DNA from: Chloroflexota bacterium
Lineage (GTDB): Bacteria; Chloroflexota; Dehalococcoidia; SM23-28-2; HRBIN24
Direction: 5' to 3'
Length of the DNA: 23,510 bases
NCBI GenBank assembly: GCA_030550295.1
Contig: JAUQPQ010000012.1
Coordinates: forward strand, 1-23,510
The notes under the pieces are model-generated. The model searched no databases. It was not told the origin of the DNA and was given only the letters and a program-made list of their open reading frames with translations. The position numbers were made by a program, and so were the translations under genes. Position 1 is the stretch's first letter. Each line of letters starts with the position of its first letter. Shown here one piece after another: positions 13,243 through 20,474 of this stretch.

Positions 13243-15087
13243 ATGGCCCCTAGAGCCCCCCTGCGCCCCGTTGCCCCTTTTTCATCTCCGCCTAGGCCCC
13301 CAGTAAGCTCCCTGGCCCTTTGGGCCCTTCGTATGATCGTCATAGCCCTCATGTCCCTTTTGGTGGCAAGGCTCGTCCAGCTACAGGTGGTGGAAGGAGC
13401 CAAGTTCCGGCAGATGGCCGAGACGAACGCTTTGCGAAAGGAAGTGATTAGCCCTGCCCGTGGCCTCATCTATGACCGCTATGGCCAGCCTTTGGCCCTT
13501 AACCAGCCCTATTATCAGGTGGCCATCGTGCCGGGAGACCTGCCTCCAGGCAGAGAACAGGAGGTGGTTAGCACCGTCTCCCGGCTGGCGGGGATACCCC
13601 AAGAGGTGATTCTAGCTCGCCTACGAGAGGTGGAAGGCCGCCAAAACCCCTTCGTGCCTGTGGTGGTGGCGGAGGGTCTGGCCAGGGAGGCGGCCTTAGC
13701 CCTAAGGGAACTACAGCATGACCTACCCGGAGTTCAGGTGACGGTCTCGTCTCTGCGTTACTATCCTCTAGGGGAGGTGATGGCCCATATCCTGGGCCAT
13801 GTGGCACCGATCTACCCTGAGGAGCTTGCCCAGCTAGGGGGACAAGGTTACCACCTCCACGACTTGCTGGGTAAAGCAGGGGTCGAGCTAGTCTACGAAA
13901 ATGTGCTGAGGGGGCAAGCAGGCCAACGTCTCATCCAGGTAGACGCCTTCGGTCATTTCAAGGATCTTGTAGCAGCCGTTGATCCAGTTCCTGGCTCTAG
14001 CATCGTCCTCACGATAGATGCCACCCTTCAGGTTCAAGTGGCCCGGGCCCTAAAGAGCTCTTCCAAAGGGGTGGCCGCTGCCGCCGTCATGGACGTGGAG
14101 AGGGGGGAGCTGCTGGCGTTGGTCTCTTTGCCGTCCTTTGACCCTAACTCCCTTGTTCTGCCTGCTGGTGCCCAGGAGGCTGATCGCCTCTTAAGGGATC
14201 CGCATAAGCCCCTGCTAAACCATCTTTTGGGAGAAGTATTTGCCCCTGGAAGCATCTTCAAGCCGTTGGTAGCCGCTGCTGCCCTACAAGAGGGGATCAT
14301 CAGGCCCGCTACCACGTACGTAAGTCACGGCTACATCGCCATCTCACATCCTTATGATCCAAGGGTAGTCCAGGTGCTACGGGACTGGGGCCATCTAGGC
14401 CACCTCGATCTGCCACGGGCTTTGGCGATGGCCTCTCACGTCTACTTCTACTACGTGGCGGGGGGCGATTCTGAGGATGGCCTGGGGGGCTTAGGGGCAG
14501 AAAGGCTGGCCCGATATGCTAAAGCCTTCGGCCTCGGATCGCTCACCGGCATCGATCTGCCTGGGGAGGCCACTGGCCTCGTGCCTGATCCCACCTGGAA
14601 GGAGAAAGCCTTGAAAGATACATGGAAGGCCATAGACACGTATAGCCTGGGAGCTGGCAATGGCTACCTTAGGATTACGCCCCTCCAGATGCTTGTAGCT
14701 ACTGCCGCTATAGCCAACGGGGGCACCATCCTAAAACCCCACGTCCTGCTAAGAGTGATAGATATGCAGGGTGAAATCGTCAGGCAAGAGGGCAGGGAGG
14801 TATTGGGCAAGGTCCCCATTAGCCCCGAGAACTTGAGGATAGTGCGGGAGGCGATGGCGCTAGCGGTTAAGGAAGGGGTGGCGAAAGAGGCGCAGGTCCC
14901 AGGCCTGGAGGTAGCTGGGCTGGCCACGGTGGACGGTCCTGGCGAGGTAGGCCACGGTTGGTTTGTGGGGTTCGCCCCCGCCCACGATCCTAAGGTGGCA
15001 GTGGTTGTTTTCCTACAGGAGGGGACGGGACGACAGGCTGCCCAAGTGGCCTCCCAGATACTAGAAGCTTGGAAGGCAGGTCAATGA
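13243..15087 (+). CDS. mrdA: PBP2-like protein lacking two transpeptidase motifs
   Basis: A 614-residue class B penicillin-binding protein, normally the transpeptidase partner of RodA. ATG at 13243 follows GGGGAGG (13231-13237) at five bases; the longer frame from 13120 only overlaps mreD. Order: proline-rich N terminus, one transmembrane helix (about 25-45), the dimerisation/pedestal domain with ARGLIYDRYG, then the transpeptidase domain. The first motif is intact (S337-I-F-K340). The second, S-x-N/D, reads A397-S398-H399 (ALAMASHVYFYY). The third, KTGT, reads L560-A-T-V563 (VAGLATVDGPG) just before the conserved HGWFVGFAP. Flanking sequence aligns well, so this is substitution and not frameshift. 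The enzyme is probably inactive as a transpeptidase and may serve as a RodA activator. Confidence 0.92.
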   Translation: MAPRAPLRPVAPFSSPPRPPVSSLALWALRMIVIALMSLLVARLVQLQVVEGAKFRQMAETNALRKEVISPARGLIYDRYGQPLALNQPYYQVAIVPGDLPPGREQEVVSTVSRLAGIPQEVILARLREVEGRQNPFVPVVVAEGLAREAALALRELQHDLPGVQVTVSSLRYYPLGEVMAHILGHVAPIYPEELAQLGGQGYHLHDLLGKAGVELVYENVLRGQAGQRLIQVDAFGHFKDLVAAVDPVPGSSIVLTIDATLQVQVARALKSSSKGVAAAAVMDVERGELLALVSLPSFDPNSLVLPAGAQEADRLLRDPHKPLLNHLLGEVFAPGSIFKPLVAAAALQEGIIRPATTYVSHGYIAISHPYDPRVVQVLRDWGHLGHLDLPRALAMASHVYFYYVAGGDSEDGLGGLGAERLARYAKAFGLGSLTGIDLPGEATGLVPDPTWKEKALKDTWKAIDTYSLGAGNGYLRITPLQMLVATAAIANGGTILKPHVLLRVIDMQGEIVRQEGREVLGKVPISPENLRIVREAMALAVKEGVAKEAQVPGLEVAGLATVDGPGEVGHGWFVGFAPAHDPKVAVVVFLQEGTGRQAAQVASQILEAWKAGQ

Positions 15088-16196
15088 TAGAGCAACGCTC
15101 TTGGAGGTGCGCCGATCTTTGGATAGTAGCTTTGGCCGTAGCCCTGGCCACCTACGGTAGTATCATCCTATACAGCGCCTCTCGCAGCTCTTACCCTGAA
15201 GGGATCCAAGACCTGAGCCATCCAGTGGTGAAACAGGCGGTCGCTGTGGTCATGGGGCTAGTGCTAATGGGATTGGTGGCCCTTATCGATTACCGCTGGT
15301 GGTCTTTCATCTCCCCTCCCCTGTACGTCTTTTCGTTGCTGCTTTTGGCCGTGGTGCTGCTACTTGGTGAGCCTGTCTTAGGGGCGAGGCGATGGCTGGA
15401 TGTAGGTGTGGTCCAGGTGCAAGTGTCGGAGGTAGCAAAGCTCGCCTTCATCATGATCATGGCCCGCTTCCTGGCCACCCGCTGGCAGGAGATGGGCAGG
15501 TGGCAGAACTTTCTCCTTTCATTATTCCTTATGGCCGCTCCCGCCACCCTGGTCATGTTGGAGCCAGACTTGGGGACGGCGGCCATCTTTGGGCTCACAT
15601 GGATGGTGATGGTGGTGATGGGAGGAGGGCGTCTGAGTCATGTGGGCCTATTTTCAGCCTTCCTACTCCTGTCGATCCCCTTAGCCACAGCTGTGGCGAT
15701 GAGCGACTATCAGCGTGAAAGGTTGGCCCTTTTCTTTAATCCCAACTTAGATCCTTTGGGGGGCGGCTTTAACATCTTGCAGGCCAGAATCGGCATCGGC
15801 GCCGGGCAGATATGGGGGAGGGGGCTCTTTCAGGGCACCCAGACCCAGCTGGATTTCTTACAGGCCGCCAGCACCGATTATATCTTCAGCGTCCTGGCCG
15901 AGGAGCTGGGGCTAGTAGGAGCACTACTGCTGTTAGGGCTTTATTCGCTCCTTCTTTTCCGCCTCATAAGGGCAATAGGGCTCATCAACGACCTCTTCGC
16001 TCGCCTGCTAGTAACAGGCCTGGTGACCATGCTCACGGTGCAGGTATTTATCGCCATCGGCGTCAACGTAGGGGTACTACCTGTAACGGGTATCCCATTA
16101 CCCCTTATGTCCCAGGGGGGTAGCGTTACTGTGGTCACATTGGTAGCCCTAGGGATAGTACAAGGGGCGCTCTTACGCCGGTCCCTTACGCCTTAG
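15084..16196 (+). CDS. rodA: Peptidoglycan glycosyltransferase RodA
   Basis: RodA is the SEDS-family glycan polymerase of the rod complex, working with PBP2. The start at 15084 overlaps the mrdA stop (ATGA); five residues of a longer frame are left out. The 370-residue protein has about ten membrane helices. Family motifs are EPDLGTAAIF, GRGLFQGTQTQLDF, the acidic loop STDYIFSVLAEELG, and PVTGIPLPLMSQGG near the C terminus. The last differs from the common PLPFxSYGGSS (here LMSQGGSV). The STDYIF aspartate expected to be catalytic is kept. Its 3' end overlaps the convergent radA by 11 bases. Confidence 0.95.
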   Translation: MIEQRSWRCADLWIVALAVALATYGSIILYSASRSSYPEGIQDLSHPVVKQAVAVVMGLVLMGLVALIDYRWWSFISPPLYVFSLLLLAVVLLLGEPVLGARRWLDVGVVQVQVSEVAKLAFIMIMARFLATRWQEMGRWQNFLLSLFLMAAPATLVMLEPDLGTAAIFGLTWMVMVVMGGGRLSHVGLFSAFLLLSIPLATAVAMSDYQRERLALFFNPNLDPLGGGFNILQARIGIGAGQIWGRGLFQGTQTQLDFLQAASTDYIFSVLAEELGLVGALLLLGLYSLLLFRLIRAIGLINDLFARLLVTGLVTMLTVQVFIAIGVNVGVLPVTGIPLPLMSQGGSVTVVTLVALGIVQGALLRRSLTP

Positions 16197-17535
16197 CCAG
16201 GGCCCAGCTTATCGCCTCCCGCAAGGTGGCAGCAGGCAAGACCTCTATTGCTTGAGGCATCCCCCGCCTAATACTGCTCTTGGGCACTATAGCCTTGGTG
16301 AACCCAAGACGCTGGGCCTCGGCCAGGCGACGCTCTAGATGGGGCACATATCGCAGCTCCCCAGAAAGGCCTACTTCTGCCATCACTACCAGGTCGCCAG
16401 GAAGGGGCCGATCGCGGTAGCTGGAGGCGATAGCCAAGGCCATAGCCAGATCAGCTGCTGGCTCCGTCACCTTAAGCCCCCCTACAGCCGACACGATGAT
16501 ATCCTGCTTCCCCAAGGGGAAACCAAGGCGCCGCGAAAGGACCGCCGTCACCACGATTAGGCGGCCAGGGTCGACGCCATTGCCGGTGCGCCGGGGCACC
16601 GGAGCGAAAGAAGGACTGGTGAGGGCCTGGATCTCCACCAAGAGGGGACGAGTCCCCTCCATGGTAGCCACCACCGCCGACCCTACACCATCTGGCGCGC
16701 GCCCAGAGAGAAAAAGGGCGGAGGGGTTTTCTACCTCTACCAGCCCCTCATCCCTCATCTCCAACACTCCCACCTCAGCCACAGAGCCGAAGCGGTTCTT
16801 CACCCCTCTCAGCAGACGATAGCTGCTATAGCGCTCGCCCTCCATGTAAAGGACCACGTCCACAACGTGCTCCACAAGTTTGGGGCCGGCGATCTCCCCC
16901 TCCTTGGTGACGTGCCCCACGATTATGACGGGTATGCCGTGGACCTTGGCCCACCGCATAAGCTCCAACGTACAGTGCCGCACCTGGATGACGCTTCCAG
17001 GAGCCTGAGGCACTTCTTGGCTATAAATCGTCTGTATGGAGTCCACCACCACTAAGCTGGGCCTTACTGCTTCAGCCTGGGCCAAGGCAGCCTCCAGCTG
17101 CGTCTCCGCCAAGATGAAAAGCCCCCGACCGGCAACGCCCAGGCGCTGGGCCCTCATCTTCACCTGCCTAGCTGACTCCTCGCCAGAAACGTAGAGGGCA
17201 GGAAGGCCTCGCGCAGCTACGGATGCCGCCGCCTGCAAAAGAAGCGTGGACTTCCCTACCCCAGGATCTCCCCCAATGAGCACCACCGATCCGACTACTA
17301 GGCCACCCCCCAGCACCCGGTCCAGCTCTCCCATCCCTAGCGGGAGACGTGGCTCCTCCTCCCCTTCTAAGGAGGCCATCTCCACCGCTACCGCCCCCGG
17401 CCCCACACGGGGCATAGCCACTACTTCTGTGAAGCTGTTCCAAGCACCACACTCGGGGCAGCGGCCCATCCACTTGCCAGCACGGTACCCGCACTCAGCA
17501 CACGCATACTGAAGACGGAACTTTTTGGAACTCAC
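16186..17535 (-). CDS. radA: DNA repair protein RadA
   Basis: RadA (Sms) is a RecA-like, DnaB-type helicase that drives branch migration in recombination and repair. The 449-residue protein has the N-terminal four-cysteine zinc finger (C12, C15, C26, C29), Walker A GGDPGVGKST (88-97), the RadA-specific KNRFG motif (246-250), and a C-terminal Lon-like domain without protease function. The start is GTG at 17533-17535. No ribosome binding site precedes it, but a good promoter ends six bases upstream, suggesting a leaderless message. It converges on rodA with an 11-base overlap. Confidence 0.97.
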   Translation of the reverse strand: MSSKKFRLQYACAECGYRAGKWMGRCPECGAWNSFTEVVAMPRVGPGAVAVEMASLEGEEEPRLPLGMGELDRVLGGGLVVGSVVLIGGDPGVGKSTLLLQAAASVAARGLPALYVSGEESARQVKMRAQRLGVAGRGLFILAETQLEAALAQAEAVRPSLVVVDSIQTIYSQEVPQAPGSVIQVRHCTLELMRWAKVHGIPVIIVGHVTKEGEIAGPKLVEHVVDVVLYMEGERYSSYRLLRGVKNRFGSVAEVGVLEMRDEGLVEVENPSALFLSGRAPDGVGSAVVATMEGTRPLLVEIQALTSPSFAPVPRRTGNGVDPGRLIVVTAVLSRRLGFPLGKQDIIVSAVGGLKVTEPAADLAMALAIASSYRDRPLPGDLVVMAEVGLSGELRYVPHLERRLAEAQRLGFTKAIVPKSSIRRGMPQAIEVLPAATLREAISWALAKA

Positions 17536-17541
17536 GTTCTA

Positions 17542-17570
17542 ATTATGGCCGATCTTTCCTTCTGTGCCAA
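17542..17570 (-). promoter_or_regulatory. radA promoter, giving a leaderless message
   Basis: On the minus strand, TTGGCA (17565-17570) and CATAAT (17542-17547) are separated by 17 bases, each matching its consensus at five of six positions. Six bases lie between the -10 box and the GTG start at 17535, so the predicted first base of the message is the start codon itself. Confidence 0.6.
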
Positions 17571-17614
17571 TAGTATACAGAGCCTAGTGCAGGGGGGTGA
17601 GGTGTTGGGTGCTT

Positions 17615-17655
17615 CCAAGGCCTGAGCTATCAGGCCCCTGATAATTATGCCTTGG
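17615..17655 (-). repeat. Structured trailer 3' of tRNA-Ser
   Basis: CCAAGGC (17615-17621) pairs with GCCTTGG (17649-17655), which includes the CCA end of the tRNA. Inside it, TATCAGG (17628-17634) and CCTGATA (17637-17643) form a second perfect seven-base stem. A competing stem, CCTGA/TCAGG (17621-17634), shares one arm. There is no T-run after it on the minus strand, so it is not a standard intrinsic terminator. Confidence 0.45.
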
Positions 17656-17743
17656 CGGAGGGGGTGGGATTCGAACCCACGAGGGGCACAGGGCCCCTAG
17701 CGGTTTTCGAGACCGCCCCGTTCGGCCGCTCCGGCACCCCTCC
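17653..17743 (-). tRNA. tRNA-Ser (anticodon CGA)
   Basis: A 91-base serine tRNA reading UCG. The acceptor stem is GGAGGGG with CCCCTCC, discriminator G and an encoded CCA. The anticodon stem GCGGT/ACCGC carries the loop CTCGAAA, giving anticodon CGA. The long variable arm (AGGGGC/GCCCCT around CCTGT) is diagnostic of a class II tRNA. The T arm is GTGGG-TTCGAAT-CCCAC. It stands alone, upstream of radA on the same strand. Confidence 0.95.
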
Positions 17744-17753
17744 TCCGGCTCCC

Positions 17754-17759
17754 ATTTTA
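17754..17759 (-). promoter_or_regulatory. Possible -10 box of tRNA-Ser
   Basis: TAAAAT on the minus strand, ten bases upstream of the tRNA 5' end. The best -35 is TGGATG (17778-17783) at 18 bases, only 3/6. The rest of the roughly 180 bases between the tRNA and the PepSY gene is AT-richer than its surroundings and shows no gene. Confidence 0.3.
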
Positions 17760-17926
17760 TTTTTGGCCATGGTCGTCCATCCACCTTTTTTCCTCCCCAT
17801 ATGCCATTCGTCGCCCCTCCTACTAGGGACATTAAAAAATTCTTGTGAGATTTTAAAGCAATCTTAATCCTGCCTTCCCCAAGTGAGGCTAATATGGGCA
17901 CTGGAATCATAAAAGGAGGTTAAACG

Positions 17927-18415
17927 ATGAAGCGAGGAGGTGTCATTGTAGCAACAGCTGTGGCTACCTTCGCGCTATTGACTTTGGGGGCCCTGGCCGG
18001 GCACCTGATAACGGCCCAGGGGGAGGACAGCTTCTCGACGGCAGCCTCCCAGGCTGCCCTCCAAACGTCAAGGGACAGCTCTGCTACTGCCCCCTCTAGG
18101 GACGCGTCTAGCCTTGCCAGGCCCGATGACCGGGATGACAGCGTGCGGCCAGCTTCTCCGAAAACCTCCTACACTAGCTCTGAGCATGTCACCAGCCCAC
18201 CTAACACCACAGGCGTGCAGATTATTAGCACTGAAGAGGCGGTGCAGGCAGCCAGGGCTATCCTCGGGCAGGCGCCCATCACCAAGGTAGAGCTAGAGTG
18301 GGAGCACGGTATCCCCGTCTATGAAGTAAAGAGCGGGGAGAAGGAGGTATACGTAGACGCCAGAACGGGCACCGTCCTCCGCTACAAGCTTCCAAGCAGC
18401 CGCTCAGATTCCTAA
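17927..18415 (+). CDS. PepSY-domain exported protein
   Basis: A 162-residue protein with a strong ribosome binding site (AAAGGAGG, 17911-17918). Residues about 6-31 are a signal peptide or membrane anchor. A Ser/Thr/Ala/Asp-rich, probably disordered linker spans 32-97. Residues 98-156 form a PepSY-type domain: STEEAVQAARAIL, then ITKVELEWEHGIPVYEVKSG, then the closing YVDARTGTVLRY. PepSY domains occur in extracytoplasmic regulators and in membrane redox proteins. The gene starts a four-gene run with ApbE and a ferric-reductase-like protein, so a redox role is more likely than protease inhibition. The linker has SRDSSAT, which only loosely resembles an ApbE flavinylation site (Dxx[S/T]GA[T/S]). 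Confidence 0.8.
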   Translation: MKRGGVIVATAVATFALLTLGALAGHLITAQGEDSFSTAASQAALQTSRDSSATAPSRDASSLARPDDRDDSVRPASPKTSYTSSEHVTSPPNTTGVQIISTEEAVQAARAILGQAPITKVELEWEHGIPVYEVKSGEKEVYVDARTGTVLRYKLPSSRSDS

Positions 18416-18472
18416 TCACTACAAGGAGAAGCACTGGGACGATGACTAATAAGAGGATGTGAGGGAAGCAAA

Positions 18473-18772
18473 TTGGGACGGGTAGATAGAGACCGCACCC
18501 TAGGGTATCTAAGGGTAACGTTGACAGCTGCAGCGACGGTGGGCCTTTTGGCAGGGTGGGCAATCCTGAGCCAGAGGGGTGTGGCGCCGGGAGGGGCAGG
18601 GGCATCTCCTGCCCCTCCTGCCCAAGAAATGCCTCCAGCGGTAGCTGCACAGGACGCACCTGCTCCTAGCCTACAGCTTTCTCCTGTCCCTAGGGTTCAG
18701 CCTTCCCCTACGCCCAACATCGCTAATAGGGTGGTGATTCCACCCATTGCCCGCACCCGCTCCTCCCAATAG
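18473..18772 (+). CDS. Small proline-rich membrane protein, unknown function
   Basis: A 99-residue protein I do not recognise. It starts at TTG (18473), with GAGGGAA about seven bases upstream; no ATG is available nearby. One transmembrane helix (about 17-35, AAATVGLLAGWAIL) is followed by an Ala/Pro/Ser/Gln-rich tail that should lie outside the cytoplasm and be unfolded. No cysteine, haem or flavin motif is visible. The stop is directly followed by the ribosome binding site of apbE, seven bases before that start, so the genes are cotranscribed. It may be an anchor or small subunit of the neighbouring redox system. Confidence 0.6.
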   Translation: MGRVDRDRTLGYLRVTLTAAATVGLLAGWAILSQRGVAPGGAGASPAPPAQEMPPAVAAQDAPAPSLQLSPVPRVQPSPTPNIANRVVIPPIARTRSSQ

Positions 18773-18779
18773 GAGATCT

Positions 18780-19769
18780 ATGGAAGACGTCTCCCCTTCT
18801 GCGACCCAGCTCTTACGCCATGGCCCAGCGTTCGGGAAGAAGTTTCGGGCTATGGGCTGCGAAGTAGGCATCTGGATAGTCACAAGCGATGCGTGGCAAG
18901 CCGGCCCATGGCTAGAGCAGGCACAAGCTTGGCTTTGGGAGGCCGAGGCGACACTGAGCCGCTTCCGCCCAGAAAGCGAGCTTTCCCAGCTCAACCTCCA
19001 AAAGCAGCTAACAGTTAGCCCCCTTCTCTGGGATGTGGTCCGATGGGCCCTATGGGCAGCCAGGTGGACAGGAGGGCTAGTAGACCCCACCATCTTGCCC
19101 GCCCTGGAGGCGGCAGGATACGTCACTTCCTTTGAGAAGCTCCCTAAGCACACCTCTGCCGATGCAAAAGGGCCGGCCCAGGTGGCAGGATGGCGTGCTG
19201 TTCAGCTTTGGCCAGCGAAACGACAGATCCAGCTGAGGGATGGTGCCCACCTAGACCTAGGTGGAGTGGCCAAAGGGTATGCAGCCAGACAGCTTACACG
19301 GCTTCTGGCCCCGTTAGGGCCTTGCCTGGTAGATATCGGTGGTGACATCGCCACCTGGGGCCCCTTCCCAGGGATGCCAGGTTGGCCCGTCGCCGTAGAC
19401 CATCCCCACTATTCCCAGACAGACCTCGCCATGTTGTGGCTCAACGGCGAGGCAGTGGCCACTTCGGGCATCGACTATCGCCGCTGGTGGAAGAACGGCA
19501 GGGAGTTCCACCATATCATAGACCCACGCACTGGGCTTCCTGCAAAGACCGACCTCCTTTCGGTGACCGTCGTTGCCCGCTCAGCGGTCGTGGCGGAGGC
19601 TGCGGCCAAGGCTGCCCTCATACTAGGGTCAAGGAGGGGATTACGCTGGCTGGAAACTAGGGGGCTTGTTGGCATAGCTGTAGGACGAGATGGCCAAATC
19701 TACACCACACGCCCCTGGCAGAGATGGCTAAAGGAGGGCAAGGCACAGTGGACGATAGCAGCCAACTAA
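18780..19769 (+). CDS. apbE: FAD:protein FMN transferase (ApbE family)
   Basis: ApbE uses FAD to attach FMN covalently to a threonine or serine of exported redox proteins. ATG at 18780 follows AGGAG (18771-18775); 11 upstream in-frame residues are left out. Family motifs of the 329-residue protein: AMGCEVGI, LSRFRPESELSQLN, DPTILPALEAAGY, LDLGGVAKGYAARQL, VDIGGDIATWG, and TSGIDYRRW with HHIIDPRTGLPA, which carry the FAD and magnesium contacts. No clear signal peptide or lipobox is visible, unlike many ApbEs, so it may act inside the cell or be exported another way. NosX of denitrifiers is an ApbE homologue, and nosDFY lie next door. Confidence 0.93.
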   Translation: MEDVSPSATQLLRHGPAFGKKFRAMGCEVGIWIVTSDAWQAGPWLEQAQAWLWEAEATLSRFRPESELSQLNLQKQLTVSPLLWDVVRWALWAARWTGGLVDPTILPALEAAGYVTSFEKLPKHTSADAKGPAQVAGWRAVQLWPAKRQIQLRDGAHLDLGGVAKGYAARQLTRLLAPLGPCLVDIGGDIATWGPFPGMPGWPVAVDHPHYSQTDLAMLWLNGEAVATSGIDYRRWWKNGREFHHIIDPRTGLPAKTDLLSVTVVARSAVVAEAAAKAALILGSRRGLRWLETRGLVGIAVGRDGQIYTTRPWQRWLKEGKAQWTIAAN

Positions 19770-20455
19770 CCTATAATGACTCACCCAGCCTGGGCTGGCT
19801 TGCAGCAGGCGTAGCGATAGGCACAGCAGGTGCCCTTCTCATCATCCCTCATTGGTTGCCAGGCATGATCTCTTCGGTGACTGGCGATGAGGCTAAGGGC
19901 TTTTGGTACATCTCCCGCATCGCTGGGTGGGAGGCGTACTTCTTTTTGTGGGCCTCCTTGGTCTTGGGGCTAGCCATTACCGGGCGCGTAGGAAGGGCCT
20001 GGTGGAACCCTAGCCTTTTGTTCGCCCTTCATGAGCTGACAGGTCTGTTAGGCACCGTTTTGGCCCTAACCCATGCTCTCATCCTGATAGGCGATCGCTT
20101 CATAGGCTATAACCCTGTCCAGATACTAGTGCCGTTCAGCCAACCCGCATATCGGCCCTTTTGGGTAGGGCTAGGACAGCTAGCCCTTTATCTACTGCTA
20201 CCTACTACCCTTACCTTCTATCTCCGCCGAAAGCTGGGCTACCAGATGTGGCGACGCCTACACTATGGCACCTTCGCCGTATATTACTTGGGGGCTATGC
20301 ATGCCCTAGGAGCAGGGAGCGACTCCTTAGCAGCAGCTTCCCTCTGGTTCTACGGGATAACATCGGCCGTGGCCTATGGGCTTGTCCTTATAAGGCTGTG
20401 GGACCAGTCCCGTCCCACCCGGAGGGCCCTCCGACCTAACGCCAAGGAGACCTAA
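19748..20455 (+). CDS. Ferric reductase-like transmembrane cytochrome
   Basis: A 235-residue protein with six likely membrane helices and the ferric-reductase-like (MsrQ/FRE type) haem fold. GTG at 19748 is preferred, as AAGGAGGG (19731-19738) lies nine bases upstream; an ATG at 19724 is an alternative. The gene overlaps apbE by 22 or 46 bases. Histidines in FALHELTGLLG, LALTHALIL, RRLHYGTF and GAMHALGAG sit in helices as two pairs, suited to hold two b haems across the membrane. There is no NAD(P)H- or FAD-binding domain, so electrons must come from quinol or a separate partner. It likely passes electrons to the flavinylated or PepSY protein outside. Confidence 0.85.
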   Translation: MDDSSQLTYNDSPSLGWLAAGVAIGTAGALLIIPHWLPGMISSVTGDEAKGFWYISRIAGWEAYFFLWASLVLGLAITGRVGRAWWNPSLLFALHELTGLLGTVLALTHALILIGDRFIGYNPVQILVPFSQPAYRPFWVGLGQLALYLLLPTTLTFYLRRKLGYQMWRRLHYGTFAVYYLGAMHALGAGSDSLAAASLWFYGITSAVAYGLVLIRLWDQSRPTRRALRPNAKET

Positions 20456-20456
20456 A

Positions 20457-20474
20457 CTCAGCTGAGCTAGCTCA
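20457..20474. repeat. Overlapping palindromes between convergent genes
   Basis: CTCAGCTGAG (20457-20466) and TGAGCTAGCTCA (20463-20474) are both perfect palindromes sharing four bases, with AGCT repeated three times. They fill the gap between the ferric-reductase-like gene and nosY and overlap the nosY stop codon. They could form alternative hairpins in either transcript, but no T-run follows on either strand. Confidence 0.45.

Noticed and set aside
17584..17910. Minus-strand frame covering the tRNA-Ser region
   Set aside because: It reads straight through a tRNA gene and its trailer, so it is not a protein gene; the plus-strand frame at 17652-17867 is rejected for the same reason.
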